NCBI RefSeq assembly: GCF_021134715.1
Contig: NC_060028.1
Location: 2,316,501-2,380,500, forward strand
Direction: 5' to 3'
From: Daphnia pulex
Taxonomy: Eukaryota > Arthropoda > Branchiopoda > Diplostraca > Daphniidae
DNA length: 64,000 nucleotides
In this document: piece by piece, positions 35,092 through 45,154 of the stretch
Position numbering within the stretch: position 1 is the stretch's first letter
How the letters are laid out: each line of letters opens with the position of its first letter
Position numbers and translations under genes: made by a program
The notes under the pieces: model-generated
The model's database searches: none
What the model saw: only the letters and a program-made list of their open reading frames with translations
What the model was told of the DNA's origin: nothing

Positions 35092-35792
35092 TCAATTACC
35101 AGTATTGCAGTGAGTACTCAACTCTTCTGGAAGAGATTTCAAGTCCGTCTTTGCCTGGTCCTTCTTTGCCTTTTTGCTTTTTTTATTAGTTAGGAATCTA
35201 CCCTTACGGGCCCTTTTTTGCAATTGCAGCTTGTTGGCTTCCTGTGAACCTCCAGACTCTTGTTCATCTTCATTGTCTTCCTCAGAAGATGAGGAGAGCG
35301 ACTCATTGGAATCAGAACTTGTCTCTGCGTAATCATAGTCTCCTAGATCATCATCTGAATCTGTCATTACTTGGCTTGTCAGTAATTTCCGGCCCTAAAA
35401 AAGATTGGTCAGACGAGTAGACTCATTGATTATTGTAAAATTCCTTACTTGGCTCAAGACAAGTGATGCAGATTGTAGTCCATTTTGGGTTCATCTTGAG
35501 ACACCTAAAAAGGATTTTTATATTATTTAAATTGCTTGGGTAAGTTTTTCTATTATTAAAAAACTTACTTGAAACATTCCCATTGTTCTTCAGTAGTAGA
35601 TTGATCTATTTCAGTTTGACGGTTTGACAAAGAAATTTTATTTTATTACGAATAGAATACGAATGGCGGAATGTTGCTAGAAGTAGCTAGTGGTATGCGT
35701 CGTGCGCGTGGTTTGCGAATTTTTTGTTATTGAAAAACTTACTTGTAACATTCCCATTGTTCTTCAGTGGTAGATTGTGGTGGTAGATCCAT
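35092..35792 (-). pseudogene. C4 zinc-finger / acidic / basic family, member A (probably damaged)
   Basis: Possible exons on the complement: 35792 down to about 35746 (MDLPPQSTTEEQWECYK), about 35513-35450 (CLKMNPKWTTICITCLEP), and 35378-35092, which starts MTDSDDDLGDYDYAETSSDS, is strongly acidic, then basic (RARKGRFLTNKKSKK), and ends LPEELSTHCNTGN. Together the first two give CxxC-x10-CxxC, a treble-clef or zinc-ribbon type finger. The finger exons and the acidic exon do not join in one frame by simple GT-AG splicing, so this copy may be broken or lack a recognised exon. No named family recalled; nuclear role is inference. Confidence 0.42.
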
Positions 35793-35930
35793 TTTGTTTT
35801 ACGGTTCGACAAAGAAATTTTAATACGAATAGGAAACCAATGGCGGAATGTTGCTAGAAGTAGCTAGTGGTATGCGTCGTGCGCGTGCGCGTGGTATGCG
35901 TCGTGCGCGTGCGCATGGCGCGTGGTTTGC
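35516..35930. repeat. Tandem duplication (about 200 bp unit)
   Basis: Two direct copies share AAACTTACTTG[A/T]AACATTCCCATTG, GACAAAGAAATTTTA, GGCGGAATGTTGCTAGAAGT and TGGTATGCGTCGTGCGCG. The second copy (35733-35930) has an extra internal GCGTGCGCG duplication. Each copy includes the minus-strand exon encoding TTEEQWEC[F/Y]K of family member A, so the first exon of that gene is doubled. Confidence 0.75.
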
Positions 35931-36055
35931 GAATGCACCCCGTACGCTGCCCCCTGGTGGACTAAAAATGTTTCCAAGTCTTTTTATTAAAATTGTTCTG
36001 ACAGGTGCAGTTTATTGTCGGCACCACTCTTTCGGTTATAAAACAATTTTATTAG

Positions 36056-36130
36056 GATGATGAATGACAGGATGAATGATGAATGACAGGATGAATGACA
36101 GGATGAATGATGAATGACAGAGATGAATGT
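36056..36130. repeat. GATGAATGACAG minisatellite, copy 1
   Basis: About six tandem units of GATGAATGACAG and GATGAATGATGAATGACAG variants. The same array and flanking sequence (TTCGGTTATAAAACAATTT before; GATAAGCAGGCAA after) recur at 60,094-60,205. Confidence 0.85.
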
Positions 36131-36199
36131 TAAAAAAATTACGATAAGCAGGCAATACATTAGGGCTCAAATGAAAAGGGTGAAAAAGAATTTTTTGAT

Positions 36200-36790
36200 T
36201 TGACATTTTGCGCCTTCCTCTTCTTCAATCTTGTTCTGAGTCAGATGATTCAGAATCTACGAAAAAGAATGTGAGATGAATTCATTTTCTTTTCTTAAAT
36301 TTTAATACCTGTGGAGCATTCTTTCTTAAACTTCTTCGACAGATTGTCTACATTCAGTTTCTGCTTCTTGATTTTCTTGTTGCCAAGATACCTCTTCTTT
36401 CGTGCTCTTGCCTTCTCCTGTTTCTTGCTCATTTCCTGTGTCTCCTCATCACTCTCTTTATCACTCTCCTCTGAGTCGCTTTCACTCTGGCCAGAAAAGT
36501 AGTTATCGTGGTCAGATTCCTGATCAGAATGATCAGAATTATCAGTTTGAGGAAGAAATATCTCCGGCTCAATTTCTTCATCTAAATAAATGTAAAAAAA
36601 AGTAAATTTATGTTTAAAATCTTGGGGAAAATTTGTGTTCTTACCTGAACATACGGGTCAGAATTCATTAAGTGGGTCGCGGCTGATATTTAGACATCCG
36701 AAAGTTCTAAAAATGAAAGGATTAGTGTCTTTTCTAACATTTATACTGTTTTAAATAATTACCCGCATTTCTCCTCGTAAACCATGTTTT
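36200..36790 (-). pseudogene. C4 zinc-finger / acidic / basic family, member B (damaged)
   Basis: Minus-strand exons: ATG at about 36786 (MVYEEKC), then 36712-36654 reading GCLNISRDPLNEF-stop-PVC, where member C has Cys in place of the stop (TGT to TGA), then about 36580-36310, a stretch beginning DEEIEPEIFLPQTDNSDHSD, running through Asp/Ser/Glu repeats into KARARKKRYLGNKKIKKQKL and ending SKKFKKECST, then DSESSDSE. It is the local equivalent of the member at 60320-61325. The nonsense codon inside the finger suggests a pseudogene. Confidence 0.5.
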
Positions 36791-37044
36791 TTTAAAAACC
36801 AGGAAATTTAACAAGTTGACTTAGTTTCGGTAGCAATTGAAGGGAACTGAAGTGAAAATGGCGCGAAACTAAGTTTTTGCATTGTTTCATGGGGTGGGGT
36901 GTTTAGGGATTGAAAGGATGAAAAACGGTGTGTATAGGTATTACCGTCTGCTTTTCTGTTTAGCCAACAGTCAGAAATTCTGTATGTTCTTCAAGACCTA
37001 ACTTTATTATTCATCATTAAAATGTTAAGTTTTTTTATTCACAG

Positions 37045-38056
37045 GAAAAAAGATTGTTCAAGTGTCGACGTGTTCTCAAGATTTGTCGGGATATCAACAA
37101 GAAGAAAGTGATCATCTTTAAAGCACCAGTAACAAATAAATTGTTTTGGTGCCTCAATGAGCAACCTGCCAGTATTAAACTAAAGGGAGTTGACAAAGAA
37201 GAGAATGTGGTTATGAGGATCATTTAAGAGGCAGGAAATAAGGGCATTTGGAATAAAGACATCTGCACCAAGTCTGGCTTGAATCCAACAGACCTCAAAA
37301 AGATACTCAAAGCTCACGAAGGGAAGAATTTGATCAAATCTGTCTTGTCTGTTTCAGTAAGTTATAGAAACAAAGTTTTTTTTGTCCTAAATAAGACACC
37401 CTTTTAGTAATGTGATTTTTTTCAAGGTTCCAAAGCGAAAAAATTTGCATGCTATTCGAATTCCAATCTGACAGAACAGTTACAGGAGGTTCATGGTACT
37501 CCGAAGGTGAATTTGAATCAGAGCTGGTGGATATTCTGAATCAGCAATGCTACAGGATATTGCAACAGAAAGCTGAAGCAGCCAAACTTAAAGCTGTAAG
37601 TTAATTTTTGTTAACTGACTAACATTTTTAAATTCTTAAACCAACATTTGTGATTCTGAATCAGATGGACGGGCCCTTAATAGTGCGCATCGCGTCGTTT
37701 CTCTCTTCCAAAGAGATATGCCAAATGATTTCAGATCTGAACATAGTCAAGGTTAATTTAACAGTTGAAGAAATCGAAGCCATTCTCGAAACGCTTGTCT
37801 ATGACAGAAAAATCGAAATGCGTATGGTATCCGATGGCGATGAGCAAATCAAAACGTACAGAACTGTTGAAACGCTCCTGTCTTCTGCTGGAGTTGTTCG
37901 AATCCCCTGCGGAGTTTGTCCAGTAATTAAAATTGTATTTTTTTGTTTTTATCACTTTTATTAAGCAAACGATTTTATCAGGTCATCGTGAAGTGCGGTA
38001 CTGCAGGTGAGGTTCAACCGAAAAATTGCGCCTATTATGATCAATGGTTGGATTAA
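37045..38056 (+). pseudogene. RNA polymerase III subunit RPC6 (POLR3F) pseudogene with introns, 5' truncated
   Basis: RPC6 is a subunit of the Pol III initiation subcomplex with winged-helix domains and a C-terminal Fe-S cluster. Exon-like blocks 37045-37356, 37427-37595, 37665-37922 and 37982-38056 resemble human RPC6: AGNKGIWNKDICTKSGL, SDRTVTGGSWYSEGEFESEL, LTVEEIEAILETLVYD, then the cluster region IPCGVCP ... KNCAYYDQWLD-stop. Breaks: TAA at 37225-37227 where the family has Glu, and a one-base frame slip between the first two blocks. The N-terminal winged helix is absent. Retained introns argue for a DNA-level duplicate, not a retrocopy. An assembly error cannot be excluded. Confidence 0.75.
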
Positions 38057-38216
38057 AAGGATGAAATCCCAAGACACTACTTACATCGAACCAAGGAAGG
38101 ATACTTTGAATTTAAGAGTAATGTAAAAATTTAACTTAGAAGACTGTGGAATGAAATTTGTATTAAAACTGTCATCACATCTCTCATCCATTTCCTCGTC
38201 AAAATTCTCTAGGCAA

Positions 38217-38505
38217 TTACTCATACATATTAACGAAAGCTCCGTACTTGGTTGGGAATCTGAAGTAACGCTTGCCTTCAACACTGCCATATTTTTTTCC
38301 GACAGGTTAATCATAGTGAATACCTATCCACCATCCAGGTTTCAAACTAGTGTTCCCAATTGATAACTTCTCGGTAACGTGCTAGCCCTGGCACGGCAAC
38401 TTTACATCTTTCATCGACATGAATTGCTTTCCCTAATTTTTCCTCTTCAGCTTCAGCCTCCTTATTAGTCTGTGGTTCTTCTGCCTTCTGGTTGATTAAT
38501 CCCCA
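38217..38505 (-). pseudogene. Tubulin-folding cofactor B (TBCB) pseudogene fragment
   Basis: TBCB has an N-terminal ubiquitin-like domain and a C-terminal CAP-Gly domain that handles alpha-tubulin. On the complement, 38505 to 38370 reads KEAEAEEEKLGKAIHVDERC then KVAVPG, matching the linker and start of the CAP-Gly domain. After a frame change 38330-38220 reads KPGWWIGIHYD-stop-PVGKKYGSV then EGKRYF...KYGAFV, matching recalled [20 protein letters not shown]. The stop (TAA) replaces Glu. No intron is needed across the CAP-Gly portion. It overlaps nothing else and converges on the RPC6 pseudogene. Confidence 0.65.
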
Positions 38506-39285
38506 AGTCAGACTCACCTACCCATTTTAATTTCTAGACACTATTTGACCTGAAATAACAAGAATTCCAATCTCTATTCTATGCCAGAATCAGCAAACCT
38601 ATCAATACAAACAGTAGCTAGTTGCTTGCGTTTGGGCCAAGATAAAATGGGAAAAGGCACTTTATTTGTCAAGAGCTATATAATATGGAGTCAGGTGGTT
38701 TCCAGATCCAGCTGAGAAACGAACATAGCTAGGTAGTAAGGTACAAATAATAAACTACATCAATTTTCATGAAAAAGCTAACAGTTAGTTAAATTATAGG
38801 CAAAAAAAAATCATTTCAGACGGTCAACATGCTTGTAAGAAAGAAGATTGGTTGAAGTATTGAAAAAAAAGTACAAAAACCTAGAAGGTTGTGAAGTTAT
38901 AGAAGTTGCGGCTGGTAAAAGTGAATGACGATTTCATGCGGCAGTTGCATGTGAAATCTGAACCCAAAGTAGAGCCCGAAGAACCGTCCAAAACCGATAA
39001 ACCATCAATCAACAGAACTCCACACGCTCCGAGACTTACAGAATAGATGTGGCGTGCACTTGTTTTTGTGAAGAGTCAAAAGAAAGTCAGTGACACCCCC
39101 ACCTCCCTCCAAATCAAAATCCCCTTTACCAACCGACGACATACGGCATCAACTACATACTGCGCATTACACCAAAGGCACCAAGTAATAGGCACAAAGT
39201 AATAGAAAAATTAAAGGTTTATTTGATATTCCCTAACCAATAAACATGTTATTCTTTTGACAAGACCTAGAAACACTTGAATGAG
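38506..39285. other. No intact gene; possible further pseudogene scraps
   Basis: A frame at 38,930-39,040 (FMRQLHVKSEPKVEPEEPSK) looks protein-like but is short and unjoinable. Otherwise AT-rich with no recognisable feature. Confidence 0.35.
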
Positions 39286-39331
39286 GAATTTTTCTTCGTC
39301 ACGGGCAATTGCCCGTGACGAAGAAAAATTC
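39286..39331. repeat. 46-bp perfect palindrome at the edge of segmental duplication copy 1
   Basis: Two 23-bp arms meet without a spacer; the centre reads CACGGGCAATTGCCCGTG. Outside the arms, ACAAGACCT (39259-39267) and AGGTCTTGT (39332-39340) form a further inverted pair. It begins exactly where homology to copy 2 (52218) ends. Confidence 0.92.
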
Positions 39332-39716
39332 AGGTCTTGTAGATCACATTGCTCGAGCACTGGGTGCTGTTGCTGCAAGAACCTATAAGAAACATAATCC
39401 CATTAGTCGTCTCCAAAGCCTTGATTGTTGACTCCAGCGTCATTTATAACTTATTTTTAAACGAAGAGCGTGGTAACTTACTGAACAAGCGACAGTAGAA
39501 CAAGAACTGGTCTCCCGGCTCGTCGGAATTAGCGGGTTCATCTTCAGTGGGTGCCGAGTTGGTGTAGACGACGGCCATCACAGCCAAGACGCAAGCAAAG
39601 AGCTTTAAAAGATTGACGGGAAAAACAAAAACACAACATTTTAAAACAGATTTGAAGAAGAGATTGAACTAATTTAGTTATTGTGGAAATTAATACTTAC
39701 AAAAAATCTGGAACAT
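39332..39716 (-). pseudogene. Truncated copy of the cysteine-rich peptide gene
   Basis: Equivalent of the gene at 52190-52632. Exons: 39716-39701, 39602-39482, then about 39382-39332. Two lesions: the first exon is 16 rather than 18 bp (frameshift after the start), and the last exon stops matching at the duplication edge so that the final TC-NGGRCCRG part is missing, with a TGA following YKT. The signal-peptide exon and propeptide are otherwise almost unchanged. Confidence 0.82.
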
Positions 39717-39978
39717 TTTTGGTTATCGCTGCAACTGATGCTGGACGAGTTGTGATGATAAGCTCAGAGAAAGAGCCGGCTTTTTATACTCGCATTTTCT
39801 CTTCATTTCCTTGTAATTAGGGCAGAGCTGTTGCTCATATATTGTCTTTGTTGATTTAACGAATATTTTATTGATACAAATGGATCTAGATGTATATATT
39901 CTACCTACTAACACCAATCTATGTCTCTAACTCTCTATCCTCTTATTAAACAGCTTTCCGGATCCACGTGCCAGGGGT

Positions 39979-40010
39979 GTCTGTGCTGACGTCACTACGT
40001 CAGCACAGAC
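39979..40010. repeat. Hairpin with loop TCACTA (copy 1 orientation)
   Basis: Arms GTCTGTGCTGACG and CGTCAGCACAGAC (13 bp, perfect) surround TCACTA. The left junction creates a CRE-like TGACGTCA. In copy 2 the loop is the reverse complement, TAGTGA (52977-52982). Confidence 0.9.
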
Positions 40011-40892
40011 TTTAGGAAGGACTCCCCTTATTTGTCTGACCCAGTTAGCTTTACAAAAAAAAAATTTCTCTAAGTTTTCTTTTCTGTCGGTCTTTGGGAT
40101 AGATTATCGTCGATTGTCTCACTAGATAATCTTTACAACTATAGCCATCTAACGCTAATTGGTCATTCATGCAGAAATTTAAAAAATGCCTTAAATTTGG
40201 TCCAATGGTAATGCAGAGAGTATAAGCATAAGCAGAATCATCCAAGTCGCCAATATACACAATAGTGCACCGTACGGGTCACTATTAGCTCTCGTCATTA
40301 TTGATTAATATGTCTAAGGTTTCAGCTATTTTAATTGCCGTGCACTTTTCTCTCCTCTTTAGTTTTTTCTCTCCGATTATGATAATAGGGACCGGACGGA
40401 ACGCAATATAACGCACAAGTATGTTGCCCTCCTCCTCGTCTGTCCCCCCAACAGCCAAAAGAGAAGACCTATAGGGGCAAAACGGGGCTTTATTAGACCT
40501 ATAACTTGTTGCTCTTTTGTGAGATATGCATCTTGTTCGTCTTTTCCCCTATACATTCTTAGACATGGCCGGAGTTTTATTCTCTTGCTCTCGCAGTGAT
40601 TTTGTAACGATTTTGTTTGCCTATTTCTTATATTCTAGATGAGAGCCAGAGGAGAAATAGAATGAAAGCTCGAAAAATTGATGGGACAAGGTGTCGAACT
40701 CTACTCTCGCCAGCCTTTAGCGTCAAACGTTATCATCCTTAAATCTCTCAACGCATCTCCACTGCCTAGTTAGTTAAAGGGTATTTAATCTCGTTAAAAA
40801 AAAAATCTAATTAAAAAGTTCAGGGTTCGCCATCAATGAATGAATGAATTTATTTATTTTTTACAGAAAAGTTAAACTTCATTTTAATTTAG

Positions 40893-41440
40893 TTTATCGT
40901 CGCTGCTCTCTTGGCCGATGCTGTCGCCGCTCCTTCCGGCTACCAATCAACCCATAGAGATTCCAGTTACATGACGTCTCCCAGCAACGCTTCTTCCGGC
41001 TACAACAAGGACAGCAAATATGGCGGAATCACCATCACCAGCCAACACGACGTCCGCAATCTCGACGGAAGCTGCAAATGAGGGCAAGTTCTTATTCTTT
41101 AATTATTAAGAAAAATAATATACATTTACAAATTATTCTGTTAATTTTGCAGCTACTCTGGATCCGACTACACGACCCGTGAGGAATCACAGGTGCAAAA
41201 GAAGATGCAAGGTACCAGTGGTACCGTACCAACTATGATTCTTATGACAGAACCACTTATGGGGACGTTTATGGCAGCACCAAAGAACTGGGTTTCTCGC
41301 GAAGGGGAAAAATTCACTCTGACATGGACCACCGAAAACGGATTCCAGCCAAGAGGCGACCACTTGCCCGTTGCTCCCGTCCACGTTTACGAGCTCCCAG
41401 TTACCCCTACCCTCCCTTACCACCGCAGAGGGGCAGGTAG
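40893..41440 (+). pseudogene. RR-type cuticle protein pseudogene, copy 1
   Basis: After an acceptor at 40892 the frame reads FIVAALLADAVAAPSGYQST, a typical cuticle-protein signal end, and reaches SQHDVRNLDGSCK followed by TGA (41079-41081). In functional relatives NLDGS is followed by aromatic residues and continues into the chitin-binding R&R region. The next exon-like block from 41153 reads YSGSDYTTREESQVQKK and then only another frame gives RYQWYRTNYDSYDRTTYGDV. No ATG exon was identified. The stop, damaged donor (GGGCAAG) and frame slip all recur in copy 2, so decay preceded duplication or has been shared by conversion. Confidence 0.7.
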
Positions 41441-42305
41441 CAAAACCTACAATACCTTTTTATTAGATTGTTTATGAATTTTTCGTGTTTTATTTATCTT
41501 AAGCTACCATGATCCCTGACAAAGTTTGATTAATTAAATTAAAATTCTCAAAAATTCGTTGGAGTTCTATTTTCTGTTACAAACGATCCTCTTGGCAATT
41601 TAGCTTATTTGGACAGTGGAGATAGCCGCTACATCATACCCAAATCATGCATACTACCTACATCATACCATTTATGATTATGAAATCTTATGATTCATGT
41701 TTTTGTCTGTTGAATAACTTGAATTTTTTCACAATTTTAGTGTAACCACCTTTTTCATATTCATGCAACCTTGCCCACTCCCCCTCCTATTGATATCATT
41801 CAAAATGGACGCTGACTTGTTGACAGTGCGTTAATTAACTTGTGACGGTGTGATTGTTTCGAGAGTTATTCACTGCATTTTGGTAATTAACTTTCCATTT
41901 ATGATTATTAGCATATCTAAAGTTATTTATCTGGTTTTTATTGTATCATAGGTGTTTTTGACTAACTGAATCGCTGTAAAACAGAGCAGCAAGCAGAGCA
42001 ACGTTGTTTAACAAAGACCTTCCTGGTTCACCCATCGTGTCATTTGACAATTTCACAATTGTTTTGTGGTTTCTGATACGAGGTCATTGGGCCTATGACT
42101 CCGACTCCAGGTATAGGAAAAAACAATTAATGCAGTGAGCGTTTTGTGATAGATGATTCCCAACATGGGTGGGTCAACTTACCCACCACGATTTCCAGGT
42201 TAGGAAAGGTGAAGGACTGAAGGGTATTAAAATGAAATCTGTACTCTGTAGGAAGAAACCTCCTTTGTAAAATTCCTCTTAAAGGAAATTGTTTGCCACT
42301 GCTAA

Positions 42306-42722
42306 GGGGCTGTCCATATATTACGTAACGCGATGAGGGGGGGGAGGGGGTTGCAAAAAGTGTTACGAAATGTTACAGGGGGGAGGGGGGGAGTTTTGAA
42401 AACGTTACGTAACAAGGCCGAAAATTTTTTTCAATTAAAAAAAGTTAAAACAGTGGCAAAAATATTGATTAGTACTCCGCTATCGCCTTCATCTTCTTTA
42501 TTGAGCCTATCTAAGAGTTTGTACCATGTAACATCAAATACATGGCTTTAATCAAGAAAATTTTGTATTTTGTATTTTTAAATTCACTGGGGGGGGGGGT
42601 TTTGTTTTTTGTTACGTAATTAGAAGGGGGGGTGTCTGTTTTTTTGTTACGATCCGTGACAAGGGGGGGAGGGGGGGTCCAAAAAGGTGAAAAATTGCGT
42701 TACGTAATATATGGACAGCCCC
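42306..42722. mobile_element. 417-bp MITE with TAA target duplication (PIF/Harbinger-like)
   Basis: Inverted ends of about 26 bp starting GGGGCTGTCCATATATTACG. TAA at 42303-42305 and 42723-42725 is the target duplication; copy 2 has the uninterrupted site CTGCTAATAGAAG at 55281-55293. Internal sequence is G-rich and has no transposase. Three-base TWA duplications fit PIF/Harbinger, but the superfamily is inferred from this alone. Confidence 0.92.
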
Positions 42723-43139
42723 TAATAGAAGTCCCTGGGAAAAATAGAAGTAGAAGTCCAATTGAATAGGAGAATCCAATTCTAATAGAAGTCCCTGTCC
42801 CCAGCTAGAATAAAGAAAACATCTCGGAATTCAAGCAAATTGACAGTTTGTTTCTGTAACTCCTTAACCAAGAAGATGCCTCACCTGACCATTTATGTGA
42901 ATTTGCAGTACAATTCTAATCTTTCAGTTTTACTGATTGCTAGCTTAATATTTTACCCTATCGAGTTATTACTCTAGAACGACCGGAAGTTGCAGCTCGT
43001 TCACATCAAATTTACTTTTTTCAACGGGGGGCGGCCGCTCCCTAAACCACGACATTTTCTTCCTGCATTATTACTTTTTACTTACATTTCCACGATTCCG
43101 ATTTAAATCTCCGTTGCGACAGCATTGTTTGAGGGAAGG

Positions 43140-43262
43140 TACACGCCACCTGAAGGCGTGGAATGGAAACGATTGTGTTCCACTGTGGAGTCGAACTCAG
43201 GACCTAAGGTGCTCCAGACTACCGAGCGATGACTTGTCTGATTCCCCCACCCGTTCCAAGAG
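43140..43262 (-). other. tRNA-like fragment, possible SINE piece (also at 55701-55823)
   Basis: On the complement, TCGCTCGGTAGTCTGGAGC resembles a B/A-box arrangement with GAGTTCGACTCC close to the tRNA T-arm box. The spacing is too short for an intact tRNA. It is present in both duplicates. Low confidence. Confidence 0.25.
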
Positions 43263-44142
43263 TAATTTCTTTTAATTGCAACATAATTTCTGAAATGTGG
43301 CATCTAATTAGCGCAAAATAAAATAAAAGTGTCAAGGAAATTGATACTTTTCGGCCACCTGCTAGTTTTACTAACAAATAGGAGAGAAAAAAAATGAAAA
43401 ATGAAACTGCTTTCGTTCTCATTTGGGAGTGAACTCTAACCCAGGAGTAGTCTGATCATCAAGCGATGTCTTATCCGGGTCACCCATCCTATCCACAGCT
43501 CTTATCCTTTTATTTTCCATAAATATTTTGTCATCTAATTAAATGCTTAACAGTTATTTCAGAAGAATTTTTTAACTCAACATTAAAAGGCATTTCAGTT
43601 GAATATTCGAAACGTGGTGGCCAAGTAAATCGTTTGACTGGGTTATCGGCACGTGAAAGCGAATTCACGTCTCCGAGAGTTGCGTAACTGCTATTCCACA
43701 TTCCTTTCACTCGCTTTTACTCCACTGACTGCCAATTTTGTGTAGCCCGACGTGTTGTGATAATGATTTTATTGTATCTTTTGTATAAGGTTTTAACTGA
43801 ACGAAAAATTCTAGGAAACCGACTGAAACTGAATCGTCAATTCTTCGAACTTGCCAGGAAAGTTACGTAATGGATAGCGATAGACGTATAGGCGAGCTCG
43901 TTCTTCAAGAATCGTGAGAATTCGACTCTGCCCACGTGAGTTAGGAACTTTAAAGAGACGGCACCTCCAAGTAAATCACGACGCTGTAGCTGTACGACTG
44001 TAGTTGCTGCTTTCCTAATGTGAGTGCGCGTTCATTTTTTTTAAAATAAAAACAATTATTTTTTTACAAGTTTGTTTTCGTTTCTTTTTAAGAAATACTG
44101 ATTTTGAGGCAACGCTGCGTTTTTTTTTACATGGCACAGAAT

Positions 44143-45154
44143 TGACAGCACCTTGACCAGTTTTGACACCTTCGAGGCAGAAGCCTAGGCGCCACCCTAT
44201 TGGCATTTCCATATCTCTGACGTTGTTCGAAAATTTCGTAGGCTAATTGCTTCACGGTAATTACCTTTGGCTGCTAAAACTGAATTGCAGATCTTCGTTC
44301 CAGCAACAGTCGGAAAATCTCAGCCACGCCGGCTGCATCGAATTCGTCCACGAGCTTCAACAAGGTATCGTGCAAGCTTCTCTTTTTGTTACGGGTACTT
44401 TCCTCGGTTTCTGGGGTTAGCAAAGAACTTGAAGATTTACCTAGGCAGACAACGGGACACACCTTATCTAGGCTATATTATTTGCTTTGCGTATGTGATT
44501 GTGACTCACCACTCTACTTTGTGTATCATACTGTCGAACACCAAAGAGAAACAAATTCGTTAATGCTTATAGCCTTATAGGTTACCTTAAAATAGAGATG
44601 AAACAAGTTCAAAGGAACCTCCGAATGTGATTAAACAGCAAAATCTATGTGCGATTGACTTGCAGAAAGTGCCGTTACTTACTGTACTTGGTTCAAAAAA
44701 TGATTGTCGAGAATATTTTTTGAAAGATTCAAACACGTGAAGAGTATAAATGGTCGCCGAAATATTAAAGGCGATAAGACGATAAGGCAAATATAGAAAT
44801 GGCGAGCGTTATCAACTCAGTTGTCAAATGCCCAGTAGTGATTGGTTTTGTTAGAGTATTGCTACAGTATGTTTTGCAAGTAAATCGTTGTGTCGTTTTC
44901 GTTCATTCGTCAGCCTCAAAAGTGGAGGCAAAAGTGAAATTGGGTTGGATTTTTTTTCGCCAATTGCGCGGTCGTTGAATTATCATTAAAAAAAAGAGCA
45001 AATAAAGGGAACTCCTAGTTTACGAGCTAAACAAGGAAAAGAAGAAAACCGAAGAGAACGAAATAATCAACTAACTGTAGAAAGTAGAAAACTGGCTGGT
45101 TGAATGTTTTACTTTTTTATATTTATAAATTTTAAATTACAAAAATATATTCAC
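44143..45154. other. No gene recognised between duplication copy 1 and the cuticle gene
   Basis: A minus-strand frame at 44274-44462 (KRSLHDTLLKLVDEFDAAGV) looks protein-like but has no recognised family or start, and could be a lost exon. Confidence 0.35.

Larger units (their letters stand above)
39331..44142. repeat. Segmental duplication, copy 1
   Basis: Direct duplicate of 52218-56696. Offset is 12,981 across 40,030-42,300 and 12,561 after the 417-bp insertion at 42306. The central part is nearly identical by eye (a base difference at 43486/56047), while both ends carry many substitutions and indels (39.4-39.9 kb and after 43.83 kb). It carries a peptide pseudogene and a cuticle-protein pseudogene. 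Confidence 0.95.

Noticed and set aside
40051-40260. 69-codon minus-strand frame, identical at 53032-53241
   Set aside because: Identity reflects the segmental duplication, so it is not evidence of selection; no similarity or splicing seen.
42333-42551. Frame inside the MITE (MRGGRGLQKVLRNV...)
   Set aside because: Encoded by G-rich element sequence with no transposase features.
43140-43262. Intact tRNA gene on the complement
   Set aside because: Box spacing too short and no acceptor stem; kept only as a possible SINE fragment.
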